From the NCBI GenBank assembly GCA_019695295.1, contig JAIBAH010000008.1, forward strand, positions 1 through 64,000: DNA of 64,000 nucleotides, given 5' to 3'. The notes beneath the pieces were generated by a model. The model was not told where the DNA came from. It made no database searches and was given only the letters and a program-made list of their open reading frames with translations. Below, piece after piece: positions 17,029-25,936 of the stretch. Position 1 is the first letter of the stretch. Each line of letters begins with the position of its first letter. The stretch is from Bacteroidia bacterium. Lineage in GTDB: Bacteria; Bacteroidota; Bacteroidia; J057. The position numbers and the translations under genes are program-made.

Positions 17029-17382
17029 TCAACGTTTTACGGGATTTTTCAGGAGTTTAAACGGTGCTTTCTGAGGCCTGTATAAACCCATAGAGTCCAG
17101 ATTTGCAATCATATTGGTATATCGGGTATTGGCACTGAGGTCGGCTTTTCTCATATAGTACTCAGCTTTCAGTGTTTTTACCTCGGCTTTCAGTTTATCT
17201 CTTTCCCGGATTTTGTTGTCTGCATGATGCGCATTCCAGATATAGATGATTGCAACCACGGCCAAAAACAGGACAAAACGAAGATACTCATCTATTTTTC
17301 GAATAGAAATCCAACCGGTTTTTCCCTTATTCTTTTTAAGGGGGTCTTCGGCAGGGTCCAGAAGATGAGGCACTTTACGCAT
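17029..17382 (-). CDS. ftsL: FtsL-like divisome protein
   Basis: A 117-residue bitopic protein in the position normally held by ftsL, between rsmH and ftsI. A basic cytoplasmic N-terminus of ~45 residues is followed by one membrane helix (~49-66, LRFVLFLAVVAIIYIWN) and then a charged heptad-like helix (KIRERDKLKAEVKTLKAEYY) that could form the coiled coil with FtsB-like partners. It ends in a short Pro/Lys tail. FtsL sequences are poorly conserved; in Bacteroidota these are often named FtsL-like. Position plus topology carry the assignment. Its stop lies 2 nt before the ftsI start. Confidence 0.88.
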   Translation of the reverse strand: MRKVPHLLDPAEDPLKKNKGKTGWISIRKIDEYLRFVLFLAVVAIIYIWNAHHADNKIRERDKLKAEVKTLKAEYYMRKADLSANTRYTNMIANLDSMGLYRPQKAPFKLLKNPVKR

Positions 17383-17418
17383 TGACTACTTTTTATACAA
17401 ATACAATTCTACTATTTT

Positions 17419-18315
17419 TTATTTTTTTTCAGCTACCCTTAACCTTGCACTTCTTGCTCTTGGATTAGCAATAATTTCGGTTTCAGAAGGCTGAATCGCT
17501 TTTTTAGTGATTAATTTCCAGGGAGTAAGGATATTCCCATAAAAATCTTTCTCTAATTTATCTTCCATATTACCGGAGCGGAAAAAGTGTTTTACCATCC
17601 TGTCTTCTAATGAATGATAGGAGATAATACTGATTCTTCCTTCTTTTTTCAGCAGGCGTACTGCACTGCCGAGCAAAGCAAAGAGCGAGTCCAGTTCACG
17701 GTTTACCTCAATTCTCAATGCCTGATACACCTGCGCCAGATACTTACTCCTGTCTTTGAAGGGAATACAATCTGAAATAGCCTGTTCAAATCCAAAAGTG
17801 GTAACGATTTTGTCGGCTTTTCTCTTTTCCGTAATCATTACACTTAACCGTTTTGCATTTGGCACTTCACCGTACTCCGAGAACATTTTCTGAAGCTCAG
17901 CGGCAGAATAGGTATTGAGCACATCCGCCGCAGAAAGTGCAAGCCCGGGGTCCATCCTCATATCCAGTGTGGCATTGAACCGAAAGCTAAATCCTCTTTC
18001 CGGAGTATCAAACTGATGAGAAGAAACTCCCAGATCTGCCAGAATCCCATCCAGCTGAGCAACTCCATATTGCTCCAACGCTTTTTCAATGAACTGAAAA
18101 TCAACAGGTAGCAGCACAAACCTATCGTCATCCGGCGCATTTTTGTAAGCCTGAGGGTCCCTGTCAAATGCATACAACCGCCCATTCTCTCCAAGTCTGC
18201 TCAGGATTGACCTTGTATGCCCGGCACCGCCCATCGTTACATCTGCATATATCCCATCCGGTTTTATATTCAGCCCATCAACACTCTCATTTAATAATAC
18301 CGGAATATGGTACAT
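17419..18315 (-). CDS. rsmH: 16S rRNA (cytosine1402-N4)-methyltransferase RsmH
   Basis: An SAM-dependent enzyme that methylates N4 of C1402 in the ribosomal P site (also called MraW). The 298 residues begin with YHIPVLLNESVDGL, contain the SAM-binding loop DVTMGGAGHTRSIL (~25-38), ILADLGVSSHQFD near residue 92 (the DLGVSS motif diagnostic for RsmH), the ERGFSFRFNATLDMRM segment, and ISYHSLEDRMVKHFF near 232. It is the second gene of the dcw operon, 61 bp after mraZ. ATG start at 18315. Confidence 0.98.
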   Translation of the reverse strand: MYHIPVLLNESVDGLNIKPDGIYADVTMGGAGHTRSILSRLGENGRLYAFDRDPQAYKNAPDDDRFVLLPVDFQFIEKALEQYGVAQLDGILADLGVSSHQFDTPERGFSFRFNATLDMRMDPGLALSAADVLNTYSAAELQKMFSEYGEVPNAKRLSVMITEKRKADKIVTTFGFEQAISDCIPFKDRSKYLAQVYQALRIEVNRELDSLFALLGSAVRLLKKEGRISIISYHSLEDRMVKHFFRSGNMEDKLEKDFYGNILTPWKLITKKAIQPSETEIIANPRARSARLRVAEKK

Positions 18316-18376
18316 ACATTATAATATTATAAGAACTTTACTGTTTTTCTTCTGTATTCCAGAAAATATCAGCGAT

Positions 18377-18823
18377 TTATTTTTTACCCATTACATTTTC
18401 TGCCAGTTGAGCAATATCAAAACCCGGGTTTTCTATCCATTTTTCATAAACTTCTTTATCCCAGATTTCTATTCGGTCCAGCTGAGCAAGAAGAATAATA
18501 TCTCTGTTCAGCCCTGCTTTCTCCATCAGATTTTTAGGGATTAGCATCCGGTCGCTCCCATCAAGTGAAACTTCCACTGCCCCACTTAAAAAAATCCTTG
18601 CAAATGTCCGGTTCTGCGTTTCATACATATTGAGGGACTGAATTTTTTCCAGTTCCTGCTGCCATACCGTTGCCGGATACATCATCAGACACTGATCCAA
18701 CCCTTTATTCAGCACAAAATCCGTCTGTTCATTTTCGGGTAATTGCTTACGTAATGCAGAAGGAATGAGGAATCTCCCTTTTGCATCCAGTGTACAAGCA
18801 TATTCTCCGATAAGTAATTTCAT
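18377..18823 (-). CDS. mraZ: Transcriptional regulator MraZ
   Basis: A double AbrB/SpoVT-like DNA-binding protein that heads the dcw operon; in E. coli it represses its own promoter and forms ring-shaped oligomers. The 148 residues hold two MraZ repeats: the first begins GEYACTLDAKGRFLIPSALRK, the second GAVEVSLDGSDRMLIPKNLMEKAG. The DxxGR pattern is clear in the first repeat and changed to DGSDR in the second. Upstream (18871-18900) lie three perfect 10-bp repeats that match the spacing of known MraZ boxes, so autoregulation is very likely. ATG start. Confidence 0.97.
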   Translation of the reverse strand: MKLLIGEYACTLDAKGRFLIPSALRKQLPENEQTDFVLNKGLDQCLMMYPATVWQQELEKIQSLNMYETQNRTFARIFLSGAVEVSLDGSDRMLIPKNLMEKAGLNRDIILLAQLDRIEIWDKEVYEKWIENPGFDIAQLAENVMGKK

Positions 18824-18870
18824 GTTTACAGATTTACGGACATTAAATTTTGCGTAAAATTAAAAACTTT

Positions 18871-18900
18871 TTCCCACTTTTTCCCACTTTTTCCCACTTT
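18871..18900 (-). promoter_or_regulatory. Triple MraZ box upstream of mraZ
   Basis: On the minus strand three identical 10-bp units (AAAGTGGGAA) follow each other without a gap, giving TGGGA cores exactly 10 bp apart, i.e. 5-nt boxes with 5-nt spacers. This is the arrangement known for MraZ operators in E. coli. They lie 48-77 bp upstream of the mraZ ATG. A looser GTGAG copy occurs at 18916-18920, out of the 10-bp phase. Binding by this MraZ is inference from position and motif. Confidence 0.85.
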
Positions 18901-19300
18901 TTTTTATTTTTTTTTCTCACTTTTTTTGACTACTAAAATAATTATGCAAATAATGGATTATAAATTTAAATATACAAATTTTTTTAGTATTTTTTATAAT
19001 AATTTTAGATTTTTTTTGCGATAGTCTTATAATCAACATTTTATAGCGGTGGGAACAAAAAGCATATCGGGTTATTCTATGAGATTTTTTGCCTGTCCTG
19101 AATTTTTATAAAAAATTATCTGAGCATAAAATTTATTTTTTGCAATAATTACCACCCAAAAGGATTTATCTGTGTGGATTATTTCTCCATAGTCAGATAC
19201 AGGCAAAAACCAGAAAACAGGCTATCCTGTAAGGGCGGACAAATGATTTTCGGGATATAGTTTATAGTGCTCTCTAATTCCGGCAATTTAGATTTTGAGC

Positions 19301-19333
19301 AAAAAAAAACAGACAGAACCGGAGTCCTGCCTG
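19301..19333 (-). terminator. Terminator of the 1588-residue T9SS protein gene
   Basis: On the minus strand a 10-bp stem (19324-19333 with 19310-19319, two G-U pairs), a TCCG tetraloop and nine T residues. It is 28 bp after the stop codon. Confidence 0.88.
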
Positions 19334-19361
19334 CCTGAAGTGCTTTATTTTTATCTGTTTA

Positions 19362-22300
19362 TTATTCTTTGATTATTTTTCCGCTGTAGGTTTTCTGCCC
19401 GTCAGTCAGTTTATAGAAATAAATCCCACTGATAAGGCTTGAAATATCCATCGTTCTGAGGGCATTTCCGGTTTCTTTTGTGTAATCCGTCAAAACCACC
19501 TGCCCGAGTTCGTTATACAGACGAAATATCAACTCACTTCCATTTAGCCCCTGAAGATTCAGCGTCAGACTTTTAGTGGCGGGATTGGGATAAAGTGAAT
19601 ATTGGAATCCAGTGGGGTAATTGGATATCTGAACTACGTGGGAGTAGGTATAGTGTCCGTCATTATCTACTTTTTTCAGTCGGTAGAAATTATTGCCGGT
19701 TAGCGGGAAATTATCTGCAAAGTGGTAAGATTCCAGATTTTCTGCAGGTACCCGCCCTATTTCAGCGAAAGAGTATAAATCTCCGGAACGCTGAAGTTCA
19801 TAGTGAGACAGGTTGGTTTCAGTCTTTACTTTCCACTTCAAAAGATTCATGCTTCCATGGTTTTCTCCGTTAAACTCCATCAACTCTACCGGTAAAGGCC
19901 CGGGCAGATTAATTCCGGAGCCGCCACCGCCACCGGAAAAGGAGGTAACCGCATAGTCTGCATAATACGCTCCGGTAATGGCATCTGTACTCAAAGACCA
20001 TGTAGTTGTAGTAGGCGCCCCCCCCGGAAGATAAATCTGAATCTGAGGAGTCGTTACCCCGGCATGATCAGCGGGCAGGCTCGGGTCTAACCCGGTAATC
20101 AGCTTATAGAACTCAAAGTTGCTTAATACGTGCCCTGTGGGGGTAGTTACGTCGTTTTCGTCAATGGTATTGAAGAAGAAACGGACTACATTTGAGCCGG
20201 AAGGGATTTGATTTGCGGGATGTACGAGCACATTCCATGTCCTGTGCATGACGTACCATCCGTCAGGATTCTGGACATAAGGAGCGGAAGGTGCAGTGAT
20301 AAATGTTCCGGTACCTGAGCCATATCCTGATAATACATCCAGCTTTACCGCCATCTCGGTAGCATTCGCCGGAGTTCCGCTCACAAGATTCACTCCCGGT
20401 GGAATAGAATAATCCGAAGCCATCAGCAATGTCTGACTTCCGGCCTGATAGAAGTAATTCATCCCGCTCACCGGATCAAAACAATAAGCATCTGCGTAAT
20501 ATGTCTGATTGGTTGCAAGCGGGGTTGGGGGATTGGGGATATGTGTCCATAGATTTCCCATTCCTACATTTACGGTAGAAGCATTGGAAACGCCGCTAAT
20601 ACATCCTCCGACGTTTTCGAAAGCATAGTACGTATTACTGGAGGTCGTATTAAAAGGGGTTCCGGTACCTACAGGAATTCCTGTACCGGTATTATTGGTG
20701 TACCAGTTAATTGTTCCGGTAACAGAATTTGTAACGGATAAAGTAGCACTATTACAATAATCAGTTTGAACCACATCCGGGGTAACCGGTTCAAGAACGG
20801 TTAAAGTAACCGGCTTATTCGTTACACAACCCGTTGCCACTTCGGTAATCTGAACATTATAGATAGTTGTAGAAGACGGAGGCGTAAGAACGGGGTCATG
20901 GCTAACAGTATTACTGATACCCGCAGCAGGAGACCATAGGTAGGTATGTGTGGCAAGTACACCGGAAACAAACCGCCAGCCCTCATTGATTGCAGTCCAT
21001 GTTGTGGAATTCCTTCCGGGTACAACTGTAGCCAGTGTCCCGTTACTGTTCTCCACTCCCATAGTCTGTCCTCCGGAGCCACCAATATCGGTAGCATGAA
21101 TTTCAATGATATTGGTTCCTTCGTAAAGTAAAATCTGAGCAGTAGCGTCAAGCAAGGCATTCACACCGCAGCAGGGGTTTATCATAGTATAATTCACTAC
21201 CAAAATCCGGTTGGGAGCAATGCCCGTAGTAAAATACTCAATACTTCCTCCGGCAGGGGGGTAGAGGTCATCCCAGTTGGCAGCGATGAGGTCATTGGGG
21301 TCTGAAACATTGGGCACAACCTGACCGGAACAGCAACCACTTCCGGATGCAGGATTGAAGGTAATGAACCCGTTGGAAGAGATATAAAAATTAGAATAGG
21401 TATTTCCGTAAAAGGTAAAATTAAAACCTACAGGTAAAGCACCACTCACCTGGTCATCCCCCAGAATAACGGGGGTTCCTGAGCCTGCAACCGGCGAAAA
21501 TGGAATAGACATTACAGAATACGGGCCATTTCCGTTATAGGATACTATTGAAACCGGGCTTGCATTCAACTGAACAGGAGTCGCACTTCCGCTACAAATC
21601 GAGTCAGGGGTTGCAATGGCAGTAGCGATATTACTTAATGTATTATCAGTATTGATTACAACGGTGGAAGACCCAGTACATCCTTCAGTGCTTGTAATGG
21701 TAACCGTATAAACTGTATCAATCAGGGCTGAGATAACCGGATTATAGATATTTACAGCACTCAAATTAGTTGAAGGGGACCATGAATAGGTGTAAGAAGT
21801 AGTCAGTGAAAAACGCCACCCTTCATTGGTAGCAGTCCACGTAGTGGAATTTCTTCCGGGTACCACCGTAGCCAACGTCCCGTTACTATTCTCAATTCCC
21901 ATTGTCTGCCCCCCGGATCCACCGATATCGGCAGCATGAATTTCAATAATATTGGTTCCTTCGTAAAGCAAAATCTGAGCAGTAGCGTCGAGTGCAGCAT
22001 TCACACCACAACAGGGGTTTATCATAATATAATTCACCACTAAAATCCGGTTGGGAGCAATACCCGTAGTAAAATACTCAATACTTCCTCCGGCCGGGGG
22101 GTAAAGGTCATCCCAATTGGCAGCGATGAGGTCATTGGGGTCAGAGGCATTGGGCAAAACCTGACCGGAACAGCAACCACTTCCGGATGCAGGGTTGAAA
22201 GTGATGAATCCGTTGGAAGAGATATAAAAATCAGAATAGGTATTTCCGTAAAATGTAAAATTAAACCCTATCGGTAAAACACCACTCACCTGGTCATCTC

Positions 22301-24128
22301 CCAGTGTAACAGTAGTACCCGAGCCTGCAATCGGGGCATACGGGATAGAAGTAACATCATATCCTGACGCTAAAGGGGTATTGGGAGAAGCCGTTAATTG
22401 TACCGGGCCGCCCCCAAGACACATCGCTGAAGGAGTAGAAACCGCTGCAGTCGCCAGAATAGTGGACTGGACTACTGTTGTCACATCTGTGGCTATACAC
22501 CCTCCACCGGGGGTTGTATAGGTAAGCGTATAGGTTTGAGGAAAAGAACCGGGGGTAGCAACAGGATTTGCGATATTGGTTGCACTCAGCCCATTTCCGG
22601 CCCACGAATAAGTCCCCCCGGAAGTCCCGTTTACTGTTGCGTTCAGTTGAATGGGTTTAGGTGCGCAAATAACTGAATCACTGGTAAATGCATTTACAGT
22701 TGTGGCACCCTGTATGATTTGTATCTCATCAGTAGCATTGCAGCCCGCGATATCATAACTTACGGTATAAGTACTGGGCACGCTTGTGGGGGTAACTACC
22801 GGGTTAGCGATATTACTGGCACTCAGCCCCTGTCCTGTCCATGCATAAATCCCTCCACTGGCGCCTACTATATTTGTATTTAATTGTACGGAGCTTCCAA
22901 GTGTACAAATTGCGGTATCGGTGGTAGTAATATCAATCCCTAAAACATAAATCACAATATTCATGCTGATAAGGCTTGGTATCGGACAATTTCCATCGGT
23001 AAAAGAAATCGAAAAAGAATTGGTACCAATAGATGCCGGCGTAGGTGTCCAGTTAAAAGTAAGTACTTTAGGATTGTTTCCCGTCCCGGTAAGTACTGAG
23101 CCCGGTATTGAGGTTACATTTGTCGAGGTATGAGTAATAATGGTAGCCGGATTAGGGTCAGAGGCTGTAACCTGAAATGACATCGGTGTTCCTACACAGG
23201 CAGAAAAAACATTTGCCTGGCCGGGAACAAGGGAAGCGCCTGATATACCGGAAAGGGGAGCGACTGTAGAAGAGCCATTGGAGGCGTTCAGGATGACCAT
23301 CTGAATATCTCTCATTACAGAACCAATCAGTACCCCTGCCCTGTATTCCTCTACCTTTACTGCCATTACTGCATTCTGAATCATGTTTGGCGTAAAAGTC
23401 ATCTGACCGGTTACGGGGTTGAACGGGAATGTACCGGTAGAGGTAGAAAGCGGATAAGCAGAGGAATAGGGAGCATTAAAAGTAACAGGAACCCCCGCAT
23501 TATCGAAAGGACTAACCAAAGAATACACCAGTACATCTCCGTCTATTTCTACAGTTGCATGTGAATAGGTTTGTGCCTGATTCATTCCAAAATAAGGTAC
23601 GGGTTTCGTAGTAAAGTCCGGAGAACTATTCCCAGCAACTGTCAGATTATTCAGCGTTGCCTCCAGATAAATTCCGGCAAACGAAGGATTAGTAATGGTC
23701 GTTATCGCTCCATTACGACAGCAGTCATACCACGAAAAGACCCAATCGGAACAGGCCATTGGCAGAGTGGTCACGGATGAATAAACATATTCCTGTACTC
23801 CTGGCAAAGAAGCACTGCCTGTACCACAGGTTGTATTGACTATCTGAGCCGGACAAATTGCTGATACCTCAATCGGATAACCCGGCTCCAGGTTTACCAC
23901 AAGCGAATAGGACTGCACGCAGGAAGCGGATGAAACCGAAACAGAAGCAAACGCCGAGGGCGTAATCCCTGAGCAGTCCCGGTATTCGGTAAGCTTAATC
24001 CGGTATTGATTCCCGCCCAAATGCTGATAAGTTAAATCTCCTCCCATCACATGAGAGCCTAAAACAAAGTTAACTCCAGATAAAGATAATAATAAGAACA
24101 AGATACACAAACGTAAAGAATATGTCAT
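19362..24128 (-). CDS. Large secreted T9SS cargo protein with duplicated module
   Basis: A 1588-residue surface or secreted protein. A signal peptide (1-24) leads into an N-terminal domain beginning SHVMGGDLTYQHLGGNQYRIKLTEYRDC in two pieces, a start typical of large Bacteroidota adhesin-like proteins. Several short Ig/PKD-like strands follow (SGGIYAWTGQGLSA, SGGTYSWAGNGLSA). Two near-identical ~183-residue modules (about 590-771 and 870-1051) contain FYISSNGFITFNP, GCCSG and NPCCGVN and look like nidogen-type beta sandwiches. The last ~85 residues (from YPNPATKSL to YSGKIIKE) form the T9SS sorting domain that directs export through the outer membrane and cleavage. Composition is Thr/Ser/Asn/Gly rich with many Cys. 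A TATCTTTG promoter element lies 45 bp upstream and a terminator follows. Function beyond the cell surface is unknown. Confidence 0.9.
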   Translation of the reverse strand: MTYSLRLCILFLLLSLSGVNFVLGSHVMGGDLTYQHLGGNQYRIKLTEYRDCSGITPSAFASVSVSSASCVQSYSLVVNLEPGYPIEVSAICPAQIVNTTCGTGSASLPGVQEYVYSSVTTLPMACSDWVFSWYDCCRNGAITTITNPSFAGIYLEATLNNLTVAGNSSPDFTTKPVPYFGMNQAQTYSHATVEIDGDVLVYSLVSPFDNAGVPVTFNAPYSSAYPLSTSTGTFPFNPVTGQMTFTPNMIQNAVMAVKVEEYRAGVLIGSVMRDIQMVILNASNGSSTVAPLSGISGASLVPGQANVFSACVGTPMSFQVTASDPNPATIITHTSTNVTSIPGSVLTGTGNNPKVLTFNWTPTPASIGTNSFSISFTDGNCPIPSLISMNIVIYVLGIDITTTDTAICTLGSSVQLNTNIVGASGGIYAWTGQGLSASNIANPVVTPTSVPSTYTVSYDIAGCNATDEIQIIQGATTVNAFTSDSVICAPKPIQLNATVNGTSGGTYSWAGNGLSATNIANPVATPGSFPQTYTLTYTTPGGGCIATDVTTVVQSTILATAAVSTPSAMCLGGGPVQLTASPNTPLASGYDVTSIPYAPIAGSGTTVTLGDDQVSGVLPIGFNFTFYGNTYSDFYISSNGFITFNPASGSGCCSGQVLPNASDPNDLIAANWDDLYPPAGGSIEYFTTGIAPNRILVVNYIMINPCCGVNAALDATAQILLYEGTNIIEIHAADIGGSGGQTMGIENSNGTLATVVPGRNSTTWTATNEGWRFSLTTSYTYSWSPSTNLSAVNIYNPVISALIDTVYTVTITSTEGCTGSSTVVINTDNTLSNIATAIATPDSICSGSATPVQLNASPVSIVSYNGNGPYSVMSIPFSPVAGSGTPVILGDDQVSGALPVGFNFTFYGNTYSNFYISSNGFITFNPASGSGCCSGQVVPNVSDPNDLIAANWDDLYPPAGGSIEYFTTGIAPNRILVVNYTMINPCCGVNALLDATAQILLYEGTNIIEIHATDIGGSGGQTMGVENSNGTLATVVPGRNSTTWTAINEGWRFVSGVLATHTYLWSPAAGISNTVSHDPVLTPPSSTTIYNVQITEVATGCVTNKPVTLTVLEPVTPDVVQTDYCNSATLSVTNSVTGTINWYTNNTGTGIPVGTGTPFNTTSSNTYYAFENVGGCISGVSNASTVNVGMGNLWTHIPNPPTPLATNQTYYADAYCFDPVSGMNYFYQAGSQTLLMASDYSIPPGVNLVSGTPANATEMAVKLDVLSGYGSGTGTFITAPSAPYVQNPDGWYVMHRTWNVLVHPANQIPSGSNVVRFFFNTIDENDVTTPTGHVLSNFEFYKLITGLDPSLPADHAGVTTPQIQIYLPGGAPTTTTWSLSTDAITGAYYADYAVTSFSGGGGGSGINLPGPLPVELMEFNGENHGSMNLLKWKVKTETNLSHYELQRSGDLYSFAEIGRVPAENLESYHFADNFPLTGNNFYRLKKVDNDGHYTYSHVVQISNYPTGFQYSLYPNPATKSLTLNLQGLNGSELIFRLYNELGQVVLTDYTKETGNALRTMDISSLISGIYFYKLTDGQKTYSGKIIKE
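20974..21520 (-). repeat. Internal DNA repeat, copy 1
   Basis: About 547 bp inside the large T9SS gene that recurs with a constant 840-bp offset at 21814-22360. Stretches of tens of bases are identical with scattered third-position changes, and the reading frame is kept. It encodes residues ~870-1051. Confidence 0.85.
21814..22360 (-). repeat. Internal DNA repeat, copy 2
   Basis: Partner of the repeat at 20974-21520, offset by exactly 840 bp (280 codons). It encodes residues ~590-771 of the same protein. The high nucleotide identity points to a fairly recent duplication or to gene conversion. Confidence 0.85.
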
Positions 24129-24172
24129 TTAAAAAAGTTGTTTTAAAAAAATTAAAAATTATATACCCCGCA

Positions 24173-24180
24173 CAAAGATA
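24173..24180 (-). promoter_or_regulatory. -7 promoter element of the large T9SS gene
   Basis: TATCTTTG on the minus strand, an exact match to the Bacteroidota -7 element TAnnTTTG, ends 44 bp before the ATG. No clear -33 TTG at the usual spacing. Confidence 0.55.
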
Positions 24181-24196
24181 AATAGTTTATTACAAT

Positions 24197-24237
24197 AAAA
24201 AAACGTTCTTTTCTGTTTTCCCCAGAAAAGAACGTTT
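24197..24237 (-). terminator. Terminator of the vWA lipoprotein gene
   Basis: A perfect 15-bp stem (24201-24215 with 24223-24237), a 7-nt loop and T7 on the minus strand, 18 bp after the stop. The near-symmetric arms make weak bidirectional action possible. Confidence 0.88.
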
Positions 24238-24255
24238 AATGTTAGAAAATACGCA

Positions 24256-25674
24256 TTATTTCTTTTTTTTCATCTGATAATTCGCATCTTTGGAAGACTT
24301 TTGCATTACTTTTTGATCTTCTATCGGCATACTTTCCATTTCTTCCAGTTTAGAATTGTACCCTGAAACATTGGATTTTTGTTTTTCAAAGCGGTCAGAG
24401 AACCTTGAGTCTGAGTTATTCAACATATACTCATCCAGCTTTTTTCCTTTTTCTTTTGCTTTTTCAAAATTTCCCGAATCCGCTTCTTTCATTACTTCGT
24501 CAAATAAATCCGTGGATTCAAAAAGAACAATATTTTCTTTTACCACTAAATCCTCGCCCTGTTTATACGCCTGTTCATCTGAAGTAGGCCGAAGGGTTAC
24601 CGACTGTTTTACTTTATTTTCATTTAAAGAGCTGGCGTCGGTATAGGATAAATGGCATATAAAATCTGCCTGCTTTTCCAGTTTTCCTTTTACCTCAAAT
24701 TTTAAGAGGATGGCTTTCTCTTCTTTTGCATAAACATCATTCAGATTCACCATAATTTCGTCATTTTCGATGTAGTGAGGGTATCCAAACACTTTGACGA
24801 GATTCAGCTGATTTGTCGGATAGTTGATTCTCACTTTAGTACTTTGACTTACAACGGAGAGCAGCCCCTCCAGTTCTTTGGCAAAAATTCCGGGGATTTT
24901 GTCCGGATTATCAATAAAATAATAATTTGCGCCTCCGTTTTCAGCTATTCCGGTCATCAGGTTCTCATTATAATCCGCCCCAACTCCAAAGGTAGAAGTT
25001 GCCACGCCGTCTTCCCTGAAATTTTTCTGGGCAATTTTTTCAATTTGGGCGGGCTCTGTAATTCCTACATTGGCAAGGCCATCGGAAAGCAGCAAAACCC
25101 GGTTGATATAATTGCTTTTCTTTGCAGATTTCACCTGAACATATCCTTCCTGCATTCCTCCGCACAGATTCGTGGAACCTCCGGTTTGTATTGACTCTAC
25201 TTTTTTATGTAATACCTCTTTATTGTTGAGGGGTGCAGAGGACGAAACCACCTGAACTGCATCGTCATATTGTATTATGGATAATATATCTTCCTGAGTG
25301 AGCTGATTTATCACAAAACCAATGGCTTTTTTGGCATACTTTAGCTTATCGCCTGACATAGAGCCGCTTCGGTCAAGTACCAAAGATAAATTCAGCGGAG
25401 CTCTTTTTTTATCTGTTTTTGCTTCTCCCCCTTTTACTTCGAGGTAAAGATAAACAAATTTTTTATCTCCTTCTGTAAGATAATAGGGATTGTCCAGACG
25501 AATATCCCACTTTAAAGGAGCATTGTCACTGACTGTAAGCGGAGCATCGTATTTCACCGGAATATCATTCTCTCCGGTTTTTTTCTCATCAGAATCAGCG
25601 ACACAGGCAATCATTAAGAAACTACCCAGCAAGATACCCAAAAGGGGAAACATTTTTTTTGACAATGACTTCAT
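24256..25674 (-). CDS. vWA-domain lipoprotein
   Basis: A 472-residue lipoprotein with a von Willebrand factor A domain. From the ATG at 25674 the signal peptide is KKMFPLLGILLGSFLMIAC, with the lipobox MIAC (Cys ~24); a longer frame adds 15 unlikely residues in front. The vWA domain (about residues 85-265) has the metal site DRSGSMSG (DxSxS) near 97, a later Thr in QTGGSTNLCGGM and LLLSDGLANVG with its Asp, so the MIDAS is complete. A C-terminal part follows with an acidic/Lys-rich helical region (NSDSRFSDRFEKQKSN) and ends YQMKKKK. Such proteins occur across Bacteroidota as secreted YfbK-like vWA proteins; ligand unknown. It is single, with its own terminator. Confidence 0.9.
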   Translation of the reverse strand: MKSLSKKMFPLLGILLGSFLMIACVADSDEKKTGENDIPVKYDAPLTVSDNAPLKWDIRLDNPYYLTEGDKKFVYLYLEVKGGEAKTDKKRAPLNLSLVLDRSGSMSGDKLKYAKKAIGFVINQLTQEDILSIIQYDDAVQVVSSSAPLNNKEVLHKKVESIQTGGSTNLCGGMQEGYVQVKSAKKSNYINRVLLLSDGLANVGITEPAQIEKIAQKNFREDGVATSTFGVGADYNENLMTGIAENGGANYYFIDNPDKIPGIFAKELEGLLSVVSQSTKVRINYPTNQLNLVKVFGYPHYIENDEIMVNLNDVYAKEEKAILLKFEVKGKLEKQADFICHLSYTDASSLNENKVKQSVTLRPTSDEQAYKQGEDLVVKENIVLFESTDLFDEVMKEADSGNFEKAKEKGKKLDEYMLNNSDSRFSDRFEKQKSNVSGYNSKLEEMESMPIEDQKVMQKSSKDANYQMKKKK

Positions 25675-25912
25675 TTCGTTTATTGGCTTATGGTGAAAAT
25701 TAAGGTATAGCACTCTCACACCCTCTTTTGATATGGGGTTTATAATAAGATGATATTTTTATTTTTTTCCACAAAGAAAAACAGAATAAATTTTTATTCA
25801 TTTATAATACTCCCCTGATTCCGGACTTTTGGTGTTCATTCGTCAGGAAAGTCCCTGAAATAAGGACTGGATTCAATCAGGATAAAATAGAAGGATTTCA
25901 GGAAAAAATTTT

Positions 25913-25920
25913 TACTTTTG
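25913..25920 (+). promoter_or_regulatory. -7 promoter element of the MBL-fold gene
   Basis: TACTTTTG, an exact TAnnTTTG match, ends 16 bp before the ATG at 25937. This implies a very short leader. Confidence 0.5.
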
Positions 25921-25936
25921 CCAAAAAAAAGAAAGC

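Larger units (their letters stand above)
18824..19361 (-). other. Non-coding region upstream of mraZ
   Basis: 538 bp without a convincing gene. It holds the MraZ-type boxes near its left end and, at its right end, the terminator of the large T9SS gene. The middle is very AT-rich with homopolymer A and T runs. No exact TAnnTTTG element on the minus strand was found here, so the dcw promoter is not pinned down. Confidence 0.6.

Noticed and set aside
18824-19361. Small RNA or extra gene in the mraZ upstream region
   Set aside because: No open frame with convincing codon use, and the AT-rich runs give no stable structure beyond the neighbouring gene's terminator.
20974-22360. Repeated DNA considered as a mobile element
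   Set aside because: Both copies lie in one open frame in the same orientation and phase, with no transposase and no flanking target repeats, which fits an internal domain duplication.
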